A DNA stretch of 64,000 nucleotides from Pseudomonadota bacterium (GTDB taxonomy: Bacteria > Pseudomonadota > Gammaproteobacteria > Pseudomonadales > Pseudohongiellaceae): positions 1-64,000 of the forward strand of contig JAQCBT010000018.1 in NCBI GenBank assembly GCA_027621405.1, given 5' to 3'. Made by a program: the position numbers and the translations under genes. The notes beneath the pieces are model-generated. The model searched no databases and had not been told where the DNA came from. It saw nothing but the letters and a program-made list of their open reading frames with translations. Shown piece after piece: positions 1-8,564 of the stretch. How positions within the stretch are numbered: the first letter of the stretch is position 1; each line of letters begins with the position of its first letter.

Positions 1-8
1 CTGGGGAG

Positions 9-179
9 AGTCGAGGTCGACCACCCAGCGAATTGCACGGTGCCAAACACTCTTGCCAGATCGAAGGCAGGAGTGAAGTTCAGAAAGTTATCGACTCCTG
101 AATATGAAAGAGGCTGTGGCAAGGGGCAGTCGAGGTCGACTGCCCGGCTTATTGCAGTATGCCGGCCACTCTTGCCCGG
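9..179. repeat. Two degenerate direct-repeat copies 119 bp apart
   Basis: Positions 9-60 and 128-179 align without gaps at 39 of 52 bases. They share the 13-mer AGTCGAGGTCGAC at the left, ATTGCA in the middle and CACTCTTGCC at the right. The intervening DNA at 68-100 holds a further inverted repeat, CAGGAGT (68-74) with ACTCCTG (94-100). The 1-456 stretch has no convincing gene. Open frames across the repeats have no recognisable protein features and overlap the palindromes. This looks like an intergenic palindromic repeat cluster; whether it recurs in the genome cannot be seen here. Confidence 0.65.
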
Positions 180-184
180 CCGGC
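124..184. repeat. Pair of strong palindromes inside the second repeat copy
   Basis: GGGCAGTCGA (124-133) and TCGACTGCCC (136-145) form a perfect 10-bp inverted repeat around a 2-nt centre. It is followed by GCCGGCC (161-167) and GGCCGGC (178-184), a perfect 7-bp stem with a 10-nt loop. The first repeat copy keeps only part of each stem. No T-run follows, so these are not ordinary intrinsic terminators. A REP-like element or a structured transcript end of a gene to the left of the window are both possible. Confidence 0.6.
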
Positions 185-456
185 GCAAAGCACAATAAAA
201 ACCACGAAACTAGCGGCAATTTCCCGCCCCAATCCGGCCAGAACCCCCAAATCCCGGTTTTCAATCCTGAAATTGCCCCCGAATTTTCAGTTATCAGTAT
301 TTCTTCAATTGAATTTTCAGAAAAAAATCCTTATGAAAATCAATATGTTGACCTCGCCAAATTCACGGGTTCAGAATACTTGCAATCCCCGAGGCCATCG
401 GTAGGCCGCCGTGAATCCGGGGTCCAACATCTGAAATCAAGAATGAGTAGGCGAGA

Positions 457-837
457 ATGGGTGAAGTTGTTAAGTTAAGCGACTACCGTGCTCCCCAGGC
501 GGTAGAGCTACCAGAAGAGATCCAGGATAGTCTCGTGCCCATCGAATTTGCGGTTGGGTTCAGTGATCGCAAGAAATGCCTGAGCAAGATTGCCGAGTAC
601 GGCATCCATTCCCTGCATATAAGGCGTGTGACAGAAGAACCCGAGGCCTTGCTATATTTGATCGGGGTAAAGGATGCAATACGCCTGAACAAGCGCATCC
701 TCGAACTTGAATCCATCAGCGATGAAGAGATCGCCCGCCGCATCGATGTGATCCAGATGCTGGAAAACGTCAACCTGTCCATGATGGACAGTCTGTGGGC
801 TTCATTTACTCGGCAAGGCAATTTCTCCTGGCAGTAG
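457..837 (+). CDS. Small protein of unknown function (126 aa)
   Basis: I do not recognise this protein. It is an acidic, soluble-looking 126-residue sequence with no signal peptide, no membrane segment and no Cys cluster. Residues from about 80 to 115 look alpha-helical (ISDEEIARRIDVIQMLENV). The ATG at 457 has only a weak purine-rich stretch (AGGCGAGA) before it. The stop lies 17 bp from the end of the convergent HDOD gene. The alternative reading on the minus strand (483-821) is less plausible because this frame has a balanced, protein-like composition. Its short length and lack of a recognised family keep confidence moderate. Confidence 0.55.
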   Translation: MGEVVKLSDYRAPQAVELPEEIQDSLVPIEFAVGFSDRKKCLSKIAEYGIHSLHIRRVTEEPEALLYLIGVKDAIRLNKRILELESISDEEIARRIDVIQMLENVNLSMMDSLWASFTRQGNFSWQ

Positions 838-854
838 CCCGCGCTGGTCGCTGG

Positions 855-1700
855 CTATTGCAGGGACTCAACCGCCATATCGATCTCTTCGATATGCAAT
901 CCCAGTTCAAGGTCTTCTGAATCATCAAGCTCCAGCCCCAGCTTTGCCACGGCTGGTACTTCTCTAGAACTGATCTTGCGGCCGCTGCTATCTTCATAGC
1001 CATAGCTCTGCAGGCGAGCGACTACCACGATGTCGATGTAATCGACTTCATCGGTGTCTCTTCGATAATCCAGGTGATCTTTGGGTACGTGGGTAAGGGA
1101 AGGATGGAAGCTCCAGGACTCAAGGATCTTGACACCAAGATCTGGCGCGATGGCTTCGATTACTGCGTCCAGTTGCTCTGATTCCTCCTCTTCCAGGAGA
1201 ATGTCATTCTCCTCGGCATAGGTCAGCACGGGCAGTACACCGATCAGGTGAGTGAGTCCGGCCAGGGTTGCCTTGTCCGGTTCCAGCCTGGTGTAGTGTT
1301 GGCAAAGTACATTGGCGATGGCGGCGACCTCGGCACTTCGTGACCATACTTCACGCAATCGGGTGTCGATACCGTCATTTGTCGCCTGGAACATTTGCTC
1401 CATGGCCAGCCCCAATACCAGGTTGCAGCTATAGGTAACACCGAGGCGGCTGAGGGCTGCCTGCAGGTGCTCGATTGCCTGCACACCACGCACCAGCGGG
1501 CTGTTGGCAACACGAACGACGCGGGCGGAAAGCGCAGCGTCGTTGCCAATCAGGTCCTGCAGGCGGGGAATATCTGTATTTGGATCGTTCGCCGCTTCCC
1601 TCACTTGCAGCGCAATTTCAGGGAGGGTGGGGAGAACCAGCTTGTCATGTTCGAGTGCGTTCAGCAGATCGCTTTTGACTTCTTCCACGTCAACGGTCAT
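855..1700 (-). CDS. HDOD domain protein
   Basis: This is a 281-residue protein whose N-terminal two thirds match the HDOD family, a non-catalytic relative of HD phosphohydrolases found in bacterial signalling proteins. The family opening (LPTLPEIALQVREAANDPN) lies near residues 24-42, followed by the DAALSARVVRVANS segment. At the place where an HD hydrolase has its His-Asp pair (usually LLHDIG), this protein reads GLTHLIG, so the doublet is missing, as is usual for HDOD. The tail is acidic. It sits 31 bp downstream of ygfZ on the same strand and may be cotranscribed. A regulatory role is inferred; the partner is unknown. Confidence 0.85.
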   Translation of the reverse strand: MTVDVEEVKSDLLNALEHDKLVLPTLPEIALQVREAANDPNTDIPRLQDLIGNDAALSARVVRVANSPLVRGVQAIEHLQAALSRLGVTYSCNLVLGLAMEQMFQATNDGIDTRLREVWSRSAEVAAIANVLCQHYTRLEPDKATLAGLTHLIGVLPVLTYAEENDILLEEEESEQLDAVIEAIAPDLGVKILESWSFHPSLTHVPKDHLDYRRDTDEVDYIDIVVVARLQSYGYEDSSGRKISSREVPAVAKLGLELDDSEDLELGLHIEEIDMAVESLQ

Positions 1701-1731
1701 GCGCTAATCCCTGCTTCCAAAATGTCCTTAT

Positions 1732-2652
1732 TTACTTAGTATAGGGCATGGGCAGGATTTGAACGGAAAATTTGTCCCGGGTAAAAAGGGGGGCAGGTTC
1801 GGGCTCCGTCAAGGCTGTAGGCAGGATGGCTAATGCCACGCTGGATTCCTCGCTACCCCTTGGCACCGCTGACAGTATTTCGGCCACTGGCTGGTCCGGA
1901 CTGTCACTGCTGCAAATAGCGGTATCGGTCCCGAGATCCTCGTCACAGGCGACGAGGTAGAGGCGCTTCTTGGGCTTGCCCCGGTAGAACATGCGTGCCA
2001 CGACTTCCTGGCCTGTATAGCATCCTTTTTTGAAATCGATCACTCCCGACAGGTCGTAGTTGAGTAGTTGTGGCGTGTATTCTTCACCCATGCTCGCACT
2101 GACATGCACAATGCCACTGTAGATTTCTTCGCGCAGCCACGCTTCAGACGACACCTGTTCCTCCATGACATCCAGCTGCAGCAGTCTGGCATTGGCCGTA
2201 TCGCTCCTGCACCAGAGTTGGTAACGGGGTACCCGTCCCGGCAGGCGGTAAATCCTGTAATCGGCGCTGTCGCTGACCTGGTAGTTGCCGCCCGGAAATT
2301 TCATGGCCAATTCAGCGAATGCTGAACTCGCGGAATGGCCTATGACCCCGTGGTTCCGAGCTGGTGGCTCCACGAGCATAAGCTCTACCTTGGAAAATAC
2401 CGCATAGCGGGCAAGTGTCTGTCTTAGCTTGTCGCCCGTACCTGCGGTGCATTGCAGAAGGCAATTCTCTCCGTCCTTGAACAGTGTAAAATCCGCGATC
2501 ACCCGGCCTTTCAGGTTGCAGACTGCGCCCGGAAGCGCCTGGGATGCGGTTAGCCGCTCGACATTGCATGTGAGCTGGCCCTGCAGGAACTTGATAGTAT
2601 CGGGCCCGCTTACCTGCAGGTAATCAAAGTCTAGCAATTCGGTAATTTGCAT
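1732..2652 (-). CDS. ygfZ: Folate-binding YgfZ/GcvT-like protein (iron-sulfur cluster maintenance)
   Basis: YgfZ is a tetrahydrofolate-binding member of the aminomethyltransferase fold that supports assembly or repair of certain Fe-S enzymes. The signature K-G-C-Y-T-G-Q-E lies at residues 209-216, with the functional Cys at 211. The N-terminus (FLQGQLTCNV) also fits the family. I chose the ATG at 2652 (306 aa); a TTG at 2718 would add 22 residues unlike the family. It is divergent from sdhE-ygfX, the same neighbourhood as ygfZ/ygfYX in E. coli, and about 94 bp separate the starts and must hold both promoters. Confidence 0.9.
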   Translation of the reverse strand: MQITELLDFDYLQVSGPDTIKFLQGQLTCNVERLTASQALPGAVCNLKGRVIADFTLFKDGENCLLQCTAGTGDKLRQTLARYAVFSKVELMLVEPPARNHGVIGHSASSAFAELAMKFPGGNYQVSDSADYRIYRLPGRVPRYQLWCRSDTANARLLQLDVMEEQVSSEAWLREEIYSGIVHVSASMGEEYTPQLLNYDLSGVIDFKKGCYTGQEVVARMFYRGKPKKRLYLVACDEDLGTDTAICSSDSPDQPVAEILSAVPRGSEESSVALAILPTALTEPEPAPLFTRDKFSVQILPMPYTK

Positions 2653-2746
2653 AGTCTTATGTATTTCTGATAAATCCTGAATAATCCTGCTGCTGGACAA
2701 GAGTGACAGGCTGCCCAAACTGAACCAGCAGCGAAAAGTAAATTAT

Positions 2747-3001
2747 ATGTCTGAATTCAATCTGCAAAAAATCTTCTGGCATAGTCGGCGTGGCATGCTC
2801 GAGCTGGATCTGTTGCTGGTGCCTTTCGCTACGGAGGTATTCGAGACGCTCAATTACCCAGAACAAGTGTTATATGTTGAGCTGCTCGAGGAAGAAGACC
2901 AGGACATCTTTAACTGGTTGATGCGCCAAACCGAGCCAAGCCAGGCAAAATACCAGACCATTATCGACCTCATTCTCGCTCACAATGAGAAACCGCACTA
3001 G
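2747..3001 (+). CDS. sdhE: FAD assembly factor SdhE
   Basis: This is an 84-residue protein of the SdhE/YgfY family, which promotes covalent attachment of FAD to succinate dehydrogenase and fumarate reductase flavoproteins in the cytoplasm. The family motif RGxxE is present as R15-G-M-L-E19, followed by the typical LLxPFATEVFETL segment. Length matches the family (80-90 aa). The downstream frame is a ygfX-like gene, as in E. coli where the two are adjacent and were also described as a toxin-antitoxin pair (cptA/cptB). Confidence 0.92.
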   Translation: MSEFNLQKIFWHSRRGMLELDLLLVPFATEVFETLNYPEQVLYVELLEEEDQDIFNWLMRQTEPSQAKYQTIIDLILAHNEKPH

Positions 3002-3012
3002 ACTTCAGTTGC

Positions 3013-3522
3013 TTGCGCTGGAGTCCTCGTTTGCGAATAGACTGCCAATACTCTCGAACTATCCACTGCCTTGTCATCGCCATGCATCTTGTGGCGGTGA
3101 TTGCAGTCATTGGCAGCTCAATTCTACCTTTCTTTCAGGTGCTGCTGACCGCCGCACTGCTGTCGTTGGCCTTGCGCGCTCACCGTGACTATCGCGCAGA
3201 TTCCAACATCCGTATCCGGGCATTCCTGATCTGGGACCAGTGGGCCGAGTTAGTTATGGGACAGGAAGAGGGCACAGCGCTGAGAGTAGCCTTGCCCAGG
3301 GTATGCTATGCCAGCGAGTACCTGCTTGTTTTGCGCTTCGAGGCAGTTGCATCCGGGGCCGATGTGCGGCGGGATAGCGCGCGGGTGTTATTGATTGTCC
3401 CGGGCATGCTCACCCAAAATCACCACGTGAGCCTGCTGCGGTATCTGCGATTCGGTATCACAACGGCTCAATCTCATGGCGTCAATATGGTGTCACGTGC
3501 TTCGACTGCCTGCTCTGGATAA
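3013..3522 (+). CDS. ygfX: YgfX-like inner-membrane protein
   Basis: This 169-residue protein follows sdhE by 11 bp. It has a short N-terminal stretch, a hydrophobic region around residues 22-55 (two short membrane segments around SSILPFF), and a soluble tail ending in a pattern typical of YgfX (LLIVPGML, then LLRYLRFG). No ATG is available before the first membrane segment, so translation probably starts at TTG 3013 or TTG 3031. The last 49 bases overlap the 3' end of the convergent nadB. Assignment rests on topology and synteny with sdhE, since sequence conservation in this family is low. Confidence 0.7.
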   Translation: MRWSPRLRIDCQYSRTIHCLVIAMHLVAVIAVIGSSILPFFQVLLTAALLSLALRAHRDYRADSNIRIRAFLIWDQWAELVMGQEEGTALRVALPRVCYASEYLLVLRFEAVASGADVRRDSARVLLIVPGMLTQNHHVSLLRYLRFGITTAQSHGVNMVSRASTACSG

Positions 3523-5099
3523 TCGAGAGTGAAATGCAGGCCCCGGCTTTCCTTGCGCTCCAGGGCACAACGAATAATCAATTCTGATACCAGTGCCAGG
3601 TTTCGCAATTCCAGGTTGTCGTTGGTGACCTTGTGCTTGATGTAATAGTCGCGCACTTCTTCCCTGATTAACTGGATACGCCTCTGGGCGCGCTGCAGGC
3701 GCTTGCTGCTGCGCACTATGCCGACGAAGTCCCACATGAAGCGGCGGATCTCATCCCAGTCATGGGACACCAGCACTTCGTCATCGGAATCGGTAACCCG
3801 GCTCTCATCCCACTCGGCTATTGCCTCGACCAGGGTAGTTTGCTGCTGCTTGCCGCGGATACTCTCGGCGGCACCGAAGGCGACAACGAAGCACTCCAGC
3901 AGGGAATTACTGGCCATGCGGTTGGCTCCATGCAGACCGCTGAAGCTGGTCTCACCGATGGCATAGAGGTTCTGAATGTCGGTCTCACCGCGTTCATTGA
4001 CCATGACTCCTCCGCAGGTGTAGTGGGCGGCGGGTACGACTGGAATACGCTCACGGGTGATATCGATGCCGAAATGCAGGCACCGCTCATAGATCGTCGG
4101 GAAGTGGTTGCGAATGAAATCTGCTGGCTTGTGGCTGATGTTCAGAAACACACAGTCGCAGCCCAGGCGCTTCATTTCGTGATCGATGGCCCGGGCAACG
4201 ATGTCTCGCGGTGCCAGTTCCTTGCGATTGTCGAAGCGCTCCATGAATCGCTCGCCATCGGGGAGTTCCAGGTAGGCGCCTTCACCGCGCAGTGCTTCTG
4301 TGATCAGGAATGACTTGGCATGAGGATGATAGAGGCAGGTTGGATGGAACTGGTTGAACTCCATGTTGGCAACGCGGCAGCCGGCGCGCCAGGCCATGGC
4401 GATGCCATCCCCGCTGGCGCCATCCGGATTCGTGGTGTACAGATAGGCCTTGCTGGCACCACCGGTGGCCAGCGCCACAAAGCGGGCCCTGATGGCTTCA
4501 ACCTTGCGTGACTCCTGGTTCAGCACATAAACCCCCACGCAGACGCGCCCAGAGCCGTCCTGAGCGGGTTGTGTCACCAAATCTACAGCGGTACAGCCCT
4601 CGAGCAACTCAATGTTAGGGTGCTTCTCAGCCTGTCCTCGCAAGGTTTCGAACACAGCCTTGCCCGTGGCATCGGTGGCATGAATGATACGGCGATGGCT
4701 ATGACCGCCTTCCTGGGTCAGATGCAGCGAACTCAGTGTCGCGGCATCGGGTTTCGCAGAGCTGCCCGCGCTGCCCTGTTTGCTGGTGAAAGGGACGCCC
4801 TGGGCTACCAGCCAGCCAACGGCCTCGGCACTATGGGAGACCATGTGTTCCACGACCGGGCGGTGGCAGAGCCCGACTCCCGCAGTCAGGGTGTCTTCCA
4901 CGTGGGATTCGATACTGTCGGAATCATCGAGCACGGCGGCAATTCCGCCCTGGGCATAGAAGGTAGCGCCTTCCTGCAGGCTGCCCTTGCTGAGCACGGT
5001 GACCCTGGCGAAGTCGGCGCTGCGCAGTGCCAGGGTCAGGCCGGCAGCGCCGCTGCCAATGATCAGGATATCAGTATTGCGCCCGCTGGATGCACTCAT
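3474..5099 (-). CDS. nadB: L-aspartate oxidase
   Basis: NadB oxidises L-aspartate to iminoaspartate with FAD, the first step of de novo NAD synthesis. The FAD-binding GSGAAG motif is at residues 15-20, and the flavoprotein EFNQFHPT segment is at 247-254. The active-site region HYTCGG (359-364) is followed by the [21 protein letters not shown] block typical of NadB and fumarate reductase flavoproteins. The substrate [11 protein letters not shown] loop at 128-138 favours NadB over SdhA. At 541 aa it is full length. It is divergent from rpoE, as in many gammaproteobacteria. Confidence 0.96.
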   Translation of the reverse strand: MSASSGRNTDILIIGSGAAGLTLALRSADFARVTVLSKGSLQEGATFYAQGGIAAVLDDSDSIESHVEDTLTAGVGLCHRPVVEHMVSHSAEAVGWLVAQGVPFTSKQGSAGSSAKPDAATLSSLHLTQEGGHSHRRIIHATDATGKAVFETLRGQAEKHPNIELLEGCTAVDLVTQPAQDGSGRVCVGVYVLNQESRKVEAIRARFVALATGGASKAYLYTTNPDGASGDGIAMAWRAGCRVANMEFNQFHPTCLYHPHAKSFLITEALRGEGAYLELPDGERFMERFDNRKELAPRDIVARAIDHEMKRLGCDCVFLNISHKPADFIRNHFPTIYERCLHFGIDITRERIPVVPAAHYTCGGVMVNERGETDIQNLYAIGETSFSGLHGANRMASNSLLECFVVAFGAAESIRGKQQQTTLVEAIAEWDESRVTDSDDEVLVSHDWDEIRRFMWDFVGIVRSSKRLQRAQRRIQLIREEVRDYYIKHKVTNDNLELRNLALVSELIIRCALERKESRGLHFTLDYPEQAVEARDTILTP

Positions 5100-5287
5100 T
5101 TATTCTATAACTCATTGTAATTTAAAAGAAAAACAGAAAAAGATCAGAGCCGCAATGCTGGGGCAAAGGGGTAGGGTGCTAACCGTAGTCACGGATCGGG
5201 CCCGGTAACCTTGTGATTCCTGCCAAGTAATTGCTGCCGGGTAAAGGATCCGTTGTTGTAAAGTGGTGATAATTTTATCTTTTCCAA

Positions 5288-5314
5288 GAACTTTTGCATC
5301 AGGCGACTGTCAGA
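5288..5314 (+). promoter_or_regulatory. Sigma-E-type promoter upstream of rpoE
   Basis: GAACTT (5288-5293) and TCAGA (5310-5314) are separated by exactly 16 bp, matching the extracytoplasmic sigma-E consensus GGAACTT-N16-TCTGA closely. It lies about 100 bp upstream of the rpoE start, so it would make rpoE positively autoregulated, as known for rpoE and algU. The rest of the 314-bp nadB-rpoE gap (5100-5413) shows no further clear element. Confidence 0.75.
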
Positions 5315-5413
5315 GAGTAGCGAATGGATGCATTTGTTCCTGACAGCCACACTTGAAGTCGCCGATGAAGTGCGCTGGAGAATGGGGCTGGAGGAAGCAA
5401 GGAGTAGGGACAA

Positions 5414-5983
5414 ATGTCAGAGGATACCGATCAACAGCTTGTTGACAGGGTGCTGGCGGGCAACAAAAACGCATTTAATTTGTTGGTCCTGCGCTATCAA
5501 CACCGGGTAGCTGCTCTGATTGGTCGTTTCGTTCACGACGCACAGGAAGTTGAGGATGTAAGCCAGGAAGCCTTTATTAAGGCTTACCGCGCACTGCCAC
5601 TGTTTCGCGGCGACAGCGCGTTCTATACCTGGCTTTACCGCATCGCGGTAAATACGGCGAAGAACCACCTGGTTTCCCGTAGCAGGCGTCCTCCCACCAG
5701 CGATGTGGACGTGGACGAGGCAGAGGCAACGGAAATCGGCAGCGTGTTGAGGGATATCGATGATCCCGAGAGCAGCCTGTCGACGGACAAGCTCAAGGAG
5801 GCCATCGCCGAGGCGATAGCAGAATTACCGGAAGACTTGCGTACTGCGTTTACTTTACGGGAATTCTCCGGTCTCAGTTATGAAGACATCACGGAAGTGA
5901 TGGATTGCCCGGTAGGGACGGTTCGATCCCGCATATTTCGGGCGCGAGAAGCGATTGATAAGAAGATCCGCGATTTACTGTAG
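5414..5983 (+). CDS. rpoE: RNA polymerase sigma-E factor (RpoE/AlgU)
   Basis: This is a 189-residue ECF sigma factor that directs the envelope-stress regulon. Region 2 includes VEDVSQEAFIKAYRAL, then the conserved YTWLYRIAVNTAKNHL. Region 4 at the C-terminus carries the helix-turn-helix (LSYEDITEVMDCPVGTVRSRIFRARE). The length and the following anti-sigma gene are as in algU-mucA. A sigma-E-type promoter lies upstream, which suggests autoregulation. Confidence 0.96.
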   Translation: MSEDTDQQLVDRVLAGNKNAFNLLVLRYQHRVAALIGRFVHDAQEVEDVSQEAFIKAYRALPLFRGDSAFYTWLYRIAVNTAKNHLVSRSRRPPTSDVDVDEAEATEIGSVLRDIDDPESSLSTDKLKEAIAEAIAELPEDLRTAFTLREFSGLSYEDITEVMDCPVGTVRSRIFRAREAIDKKIRDLL

Positions 5984-6165
5984 GGCGCTTCAAGTCGAAC
6001 AGAAGCTGCACAAGAGGCGACCCAAGGCGAACTAACGGCAATTTTTGAAGTCGAAGTATTGGCCCGCAACAGATCATAAAAAGAATGCTGTGCGGGTGCT
6101 GTAGAAACCATTAATCTGGGCAACAGTGACTGGTCCACGGGCCAGCAGAAAGATCGGGGCGATCT

Positions 6166-6750
6166 ATGAGCGACTACGAACGGGAATCACTATCCGCACT
6201 GATGGACGGCGAAGCAGACGATCTTGAGCTGCGCCGCTTATTGAAATCCATGGAGCAGGATGCTGAATTATCAGCCCAGTGGGAACGCTACCACCTGGCG
6301 CAGGCCGTCCTGCATGGACAGGGCAAGCCTGTGAACACAGATTTCGCTGATCGGGTTAGCCAGGCCATCGAGCAGGAACCCTCACTGCAAGCTGCGTTGA
6401 TAGTTGGCTTTCGCCAGCAACTGGGCCGGGTAGCCGTGGCCGCCTGTGTTGCCATCGTCGCCGTTATTGCCCTGCAGCCAGCCGGTTCGCCACAAACTAC
6501 CCCTGAAATTGCCAGCCAGTCCACAAGCGCGGCTCCGGTTGCAGCGGACAACCAGCAGGCACCCAGAGTATTGCCAGTGGCCCTGGTGGCCGAATCCACA
6601 GCGACCCAAGTGGATCCCGAGGCCCAGCGCCGGCTTCAGGAATACATCGAGAGCATGCGCTTCGATGAAGCAGAGCCTGTGCGTATCGAGCATATCCAGG
6701 AATCACCTCTCTACCGCCTGGTTAACGATCTGCAGAGCAATCCCCAGTAA
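6166..6750 (+). CDS. rseA: Anti-sigma-E factor RseA/MucA
   Basis: RseA is a single-pass inner-membrane protein whose cytoplasmic N-terminus holds sigma-E inactive and whose periplasmic part is cut under envelope stress. The N-terminus (LSALMDGEADDLELRRLL) is the typical sigma-binding domain. One hydrophobic segment spans about residues 89-103, followed by a Pro/Ala-rich linker and a conserved tail with EYIESMRF and SPLYRLVND. At 194 aa it equals P. aeruginosa MucA in length. It lies 182 bp after rpoE. No rseB/mucB gene follows, which is unusual. RseP, the site-2 protease for this factor, is encoded at 36158. Confidence 0.92.
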   Translation: MSDYERESLSALMDGEADDLELRRLLKSMEQDAELSAQWERYHLAQAVLHGQGKPVNTDFADRVSQAIEQEPSLQAALIVGFRQQLGRVAVAACVAIVAVIALQPAGSPQTTPEIASQSTSAAPVAADNQQAPRVLPVALVAESTATQVDPEAQRRLQEYIESMRFDEAEPVRIEHIQESPLYRLVNDLQSNPQ

Positions 6751-6989
6751 GGCCTGATCAGCCTGCCAGCGCAATCCGGCGGCAGTCGCCGCTGTGAGAA
6801 TAAATCACCAGTATGCTAAAGTTGGACTGCTTGCCAGCCTGTGAATCATGGGCTGTATAGCAGCTCTTGTGGCTGCTTGACGGAATTTAGCCCTCCTGAC
6901 CAGAGTCTGGATCCGTTGCGGGTTCAGGATTGAACAGAGTCTGCGGATGACTCGAATTGGACGGAGAAGGTGCGAATCGGGTGGAAACT

Positions 6990-8411
6990 ATGAATTTAAG
7001 ACTTCGAAGCGAATTACTCCGGTTGTCTTGCAGTGCCTGGGTAGCCTTCGGCATCCTGGTGATGGGCCAGGTCCAGGCGGCGGAATTGCCAAATTTTGCA
7101 GACCTGGTGGAGAAGAACGCGCCCACCATCGTAGAGATCGCGACCCTCAGGCAAGTCGCCGCGCGCCCACCGATTCCTGACAGCGAACTGGAGGAACTGC
7201 TGCGCCGCCTCAATCCCGAGGGAGAGCCTGACCTGAATCTGGATGGCATACCGGAACAACGCCAGCGTGGTGCTGTTGGCTCCGGATTCCTGATTTCTGA
7301 TGATGGTTACATCATTACCAACAACCATGTTGTGGTTGGTGCCGATGAAATCCAGATCACTCTCAATGACCGCCGGGTCTTCGATGCCGAGGTGGTTGGC
7401 CTGGATGAACCCAGCGACCTGGCCTTGCTGAAGATTGAATCCTCAGGTTTACCCCATGTGGAGTTCGGGGACTCCGATCGCCTCAGGGTTGGCGAGTGGG
7501 TGCTGGCCATAGGTTCCCCATTCGGTCTCGAATTCTCTGCCGCAGCGGGTATTGTCAGCGCCAAGGGTCGAACCGTGCCTGGGCGTTCGGCCTACAACTA
7601 CATGTCATTTATCCAGACCGACGTGGCGATTAACCAGGGTAATAGCGGTGGTCCGCTGTTCAATCTCGATGGAGAAGTGGTAGGCATTAACTCCCAGATT
7701 CTCAGTTCCACGGGTGGCTCGAACGGCATTTCCTTCTCCATTCCAAGCAATGTGGCGATGAACGTCGTGGCGCAGCTCAAGGAACTGGGCCGGGTAGAGC
7801 GCGGCCTGCTGGGTGTGCGCATGCGCGAGGTGGATTATGCCCTTGCCGAGATATTTGGTCTGGATCGACCCCGTGGTGCGTTCGTGGATGAGGTGCAACC
7901 TGACAGCCCCGCTAATGCCGGGGGTATCCGCAATGAAGATATCATCCTCGAGTTCAATGGCCACGAAATCGAGTACTACACGGATTTGCCTTTTTATGTC
8001 GGGCAATACCGCCCGGATACCAGCGCCGCCGTTCAGATTTACCGCAATGGTGAAATGATCGAACGCACCGTCGTGCTGGGAAGTTCCCCAACCAATGAGG
8101 TAGAGGAATCGACCCCTGTTGAAGTGCGTGATCGGGGTAACCCGCTTGGCTTTCGGGTGACCGAACTAAGTGAAGAGGCCCGGCAGGTTTCGGGACTGCA
8201 GGGTGTGCGTATTGCTGAGCTCAATGCCGGGCCGGGGGAAGACGCTGGCCTGCGGGTGGGGGACGTGATCGTGGCCCTGAATCGTCGAGAAATAAGATCA
8301 GCCGAAGACTTCGCTGAAATCGCCAACAGCTTGCCGGCAACTGGATTCGTGCCCATTCGAATCGTGCGGGAAGGGCAGGCCACAACCCTGGCGCTGGAGC
8401 TGGCTCCCTAG
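6990..8411 (+). CDS. mucD: Periplasmic serine protease of the DegP/MucD family
   Basis: This is a periplasmic protease/chaperone of the HtrA family that degrades misfolded envelope proteins. From the chosen ATG at 6990 (GGTGG just upstream) the protein has a signal peptide ending VQA at residue 30, the catalytic triad His113 (TNNHVV), Asp143 (SDLALLK) and Ser219 (GNSGGPLFN), then two PDZ domains. At 473 aa it matches MucD of Pseudomonas. An in-frame TTG at 6957 would only add an unlikely 11-residue lead before the signal sequence. It follows rseA directly, which fits the sigma-E operon. Confidence 0.94.
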   Translation: MNLRLRSELLRLSCSAWVAFGILVMGQVQAAELPNFADLVEKNAPTIVEIATLRQVAARPPIPDSELEELLRRLNPEGEPDLNLDGIPEQRQRGAVGSGFLISDDGYIITNNHVVVGADEIQITLNDRRVFDAEVVGLDEPSDLALLKIESSGLPHVEFGDSDRLRVGEWVLAIGSPFGLEFSAAAGIVSAKGRTVPGRSAYNYMSFIQTDVAINQGNSGGPLFNLDGEVVGINSQILSSTGGSNGISFSIPSNVAMNVVAQLKELGRVERGLLGVRMREVDYALAEIFGLDRPRGAFVDEVQPDSPANAGGIRNEDIILEFNGHEIEYYTDLPFYVGQYRPDTSAAVQIYRNGEMIERTVVLGSSPTNEVEESTPVEVRDRGNPLGFRVTELSEEARQVSGLQGVRIAELNAGPGEDAGLRVGDVIVALNRREIRSAEDFAEIANSLPATGFVPIRIVREGQATTLALELAP

Positions 8412-8453
8412 GAACTCCTCTATTTAACCTATCCCGGGTGACGGGTATTGCAT

Positions 8454-8470
8454 GGGCGGTATTACCGCCC
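8454..8470 (+). other. Hairpin between mucD and lepA
   Basis: GGGCGGT (8454-8460) and ACCGCCC (8464-8470) form a perfect 7-bp stem with a 3-nt loop, 43 bp after the mucD stop. It is not followed by a run of T, so it may be a weak or factor-dependent transcript end, or an mRNA stabiliser. About 94 bp remain before lepA. Confidence 0.4.
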
Positions 8471-8564
8471 CTTGCAGTTCTGCACTTCACCCAAGGATTA
8501 GGGTAGACTTGCGCGCCTGCCGGGGCAGGACCGGTGTGATTCAGCAGACCCATAAAAGACTCAA

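Noticed and set aside
104..478. Open frame of 124 codons overlapping the left repeat cluster
   Set aside because: It runs through palindromes, has no protein-like pattern and no recognisable domain, and overlaps the better-supported gene at 457.
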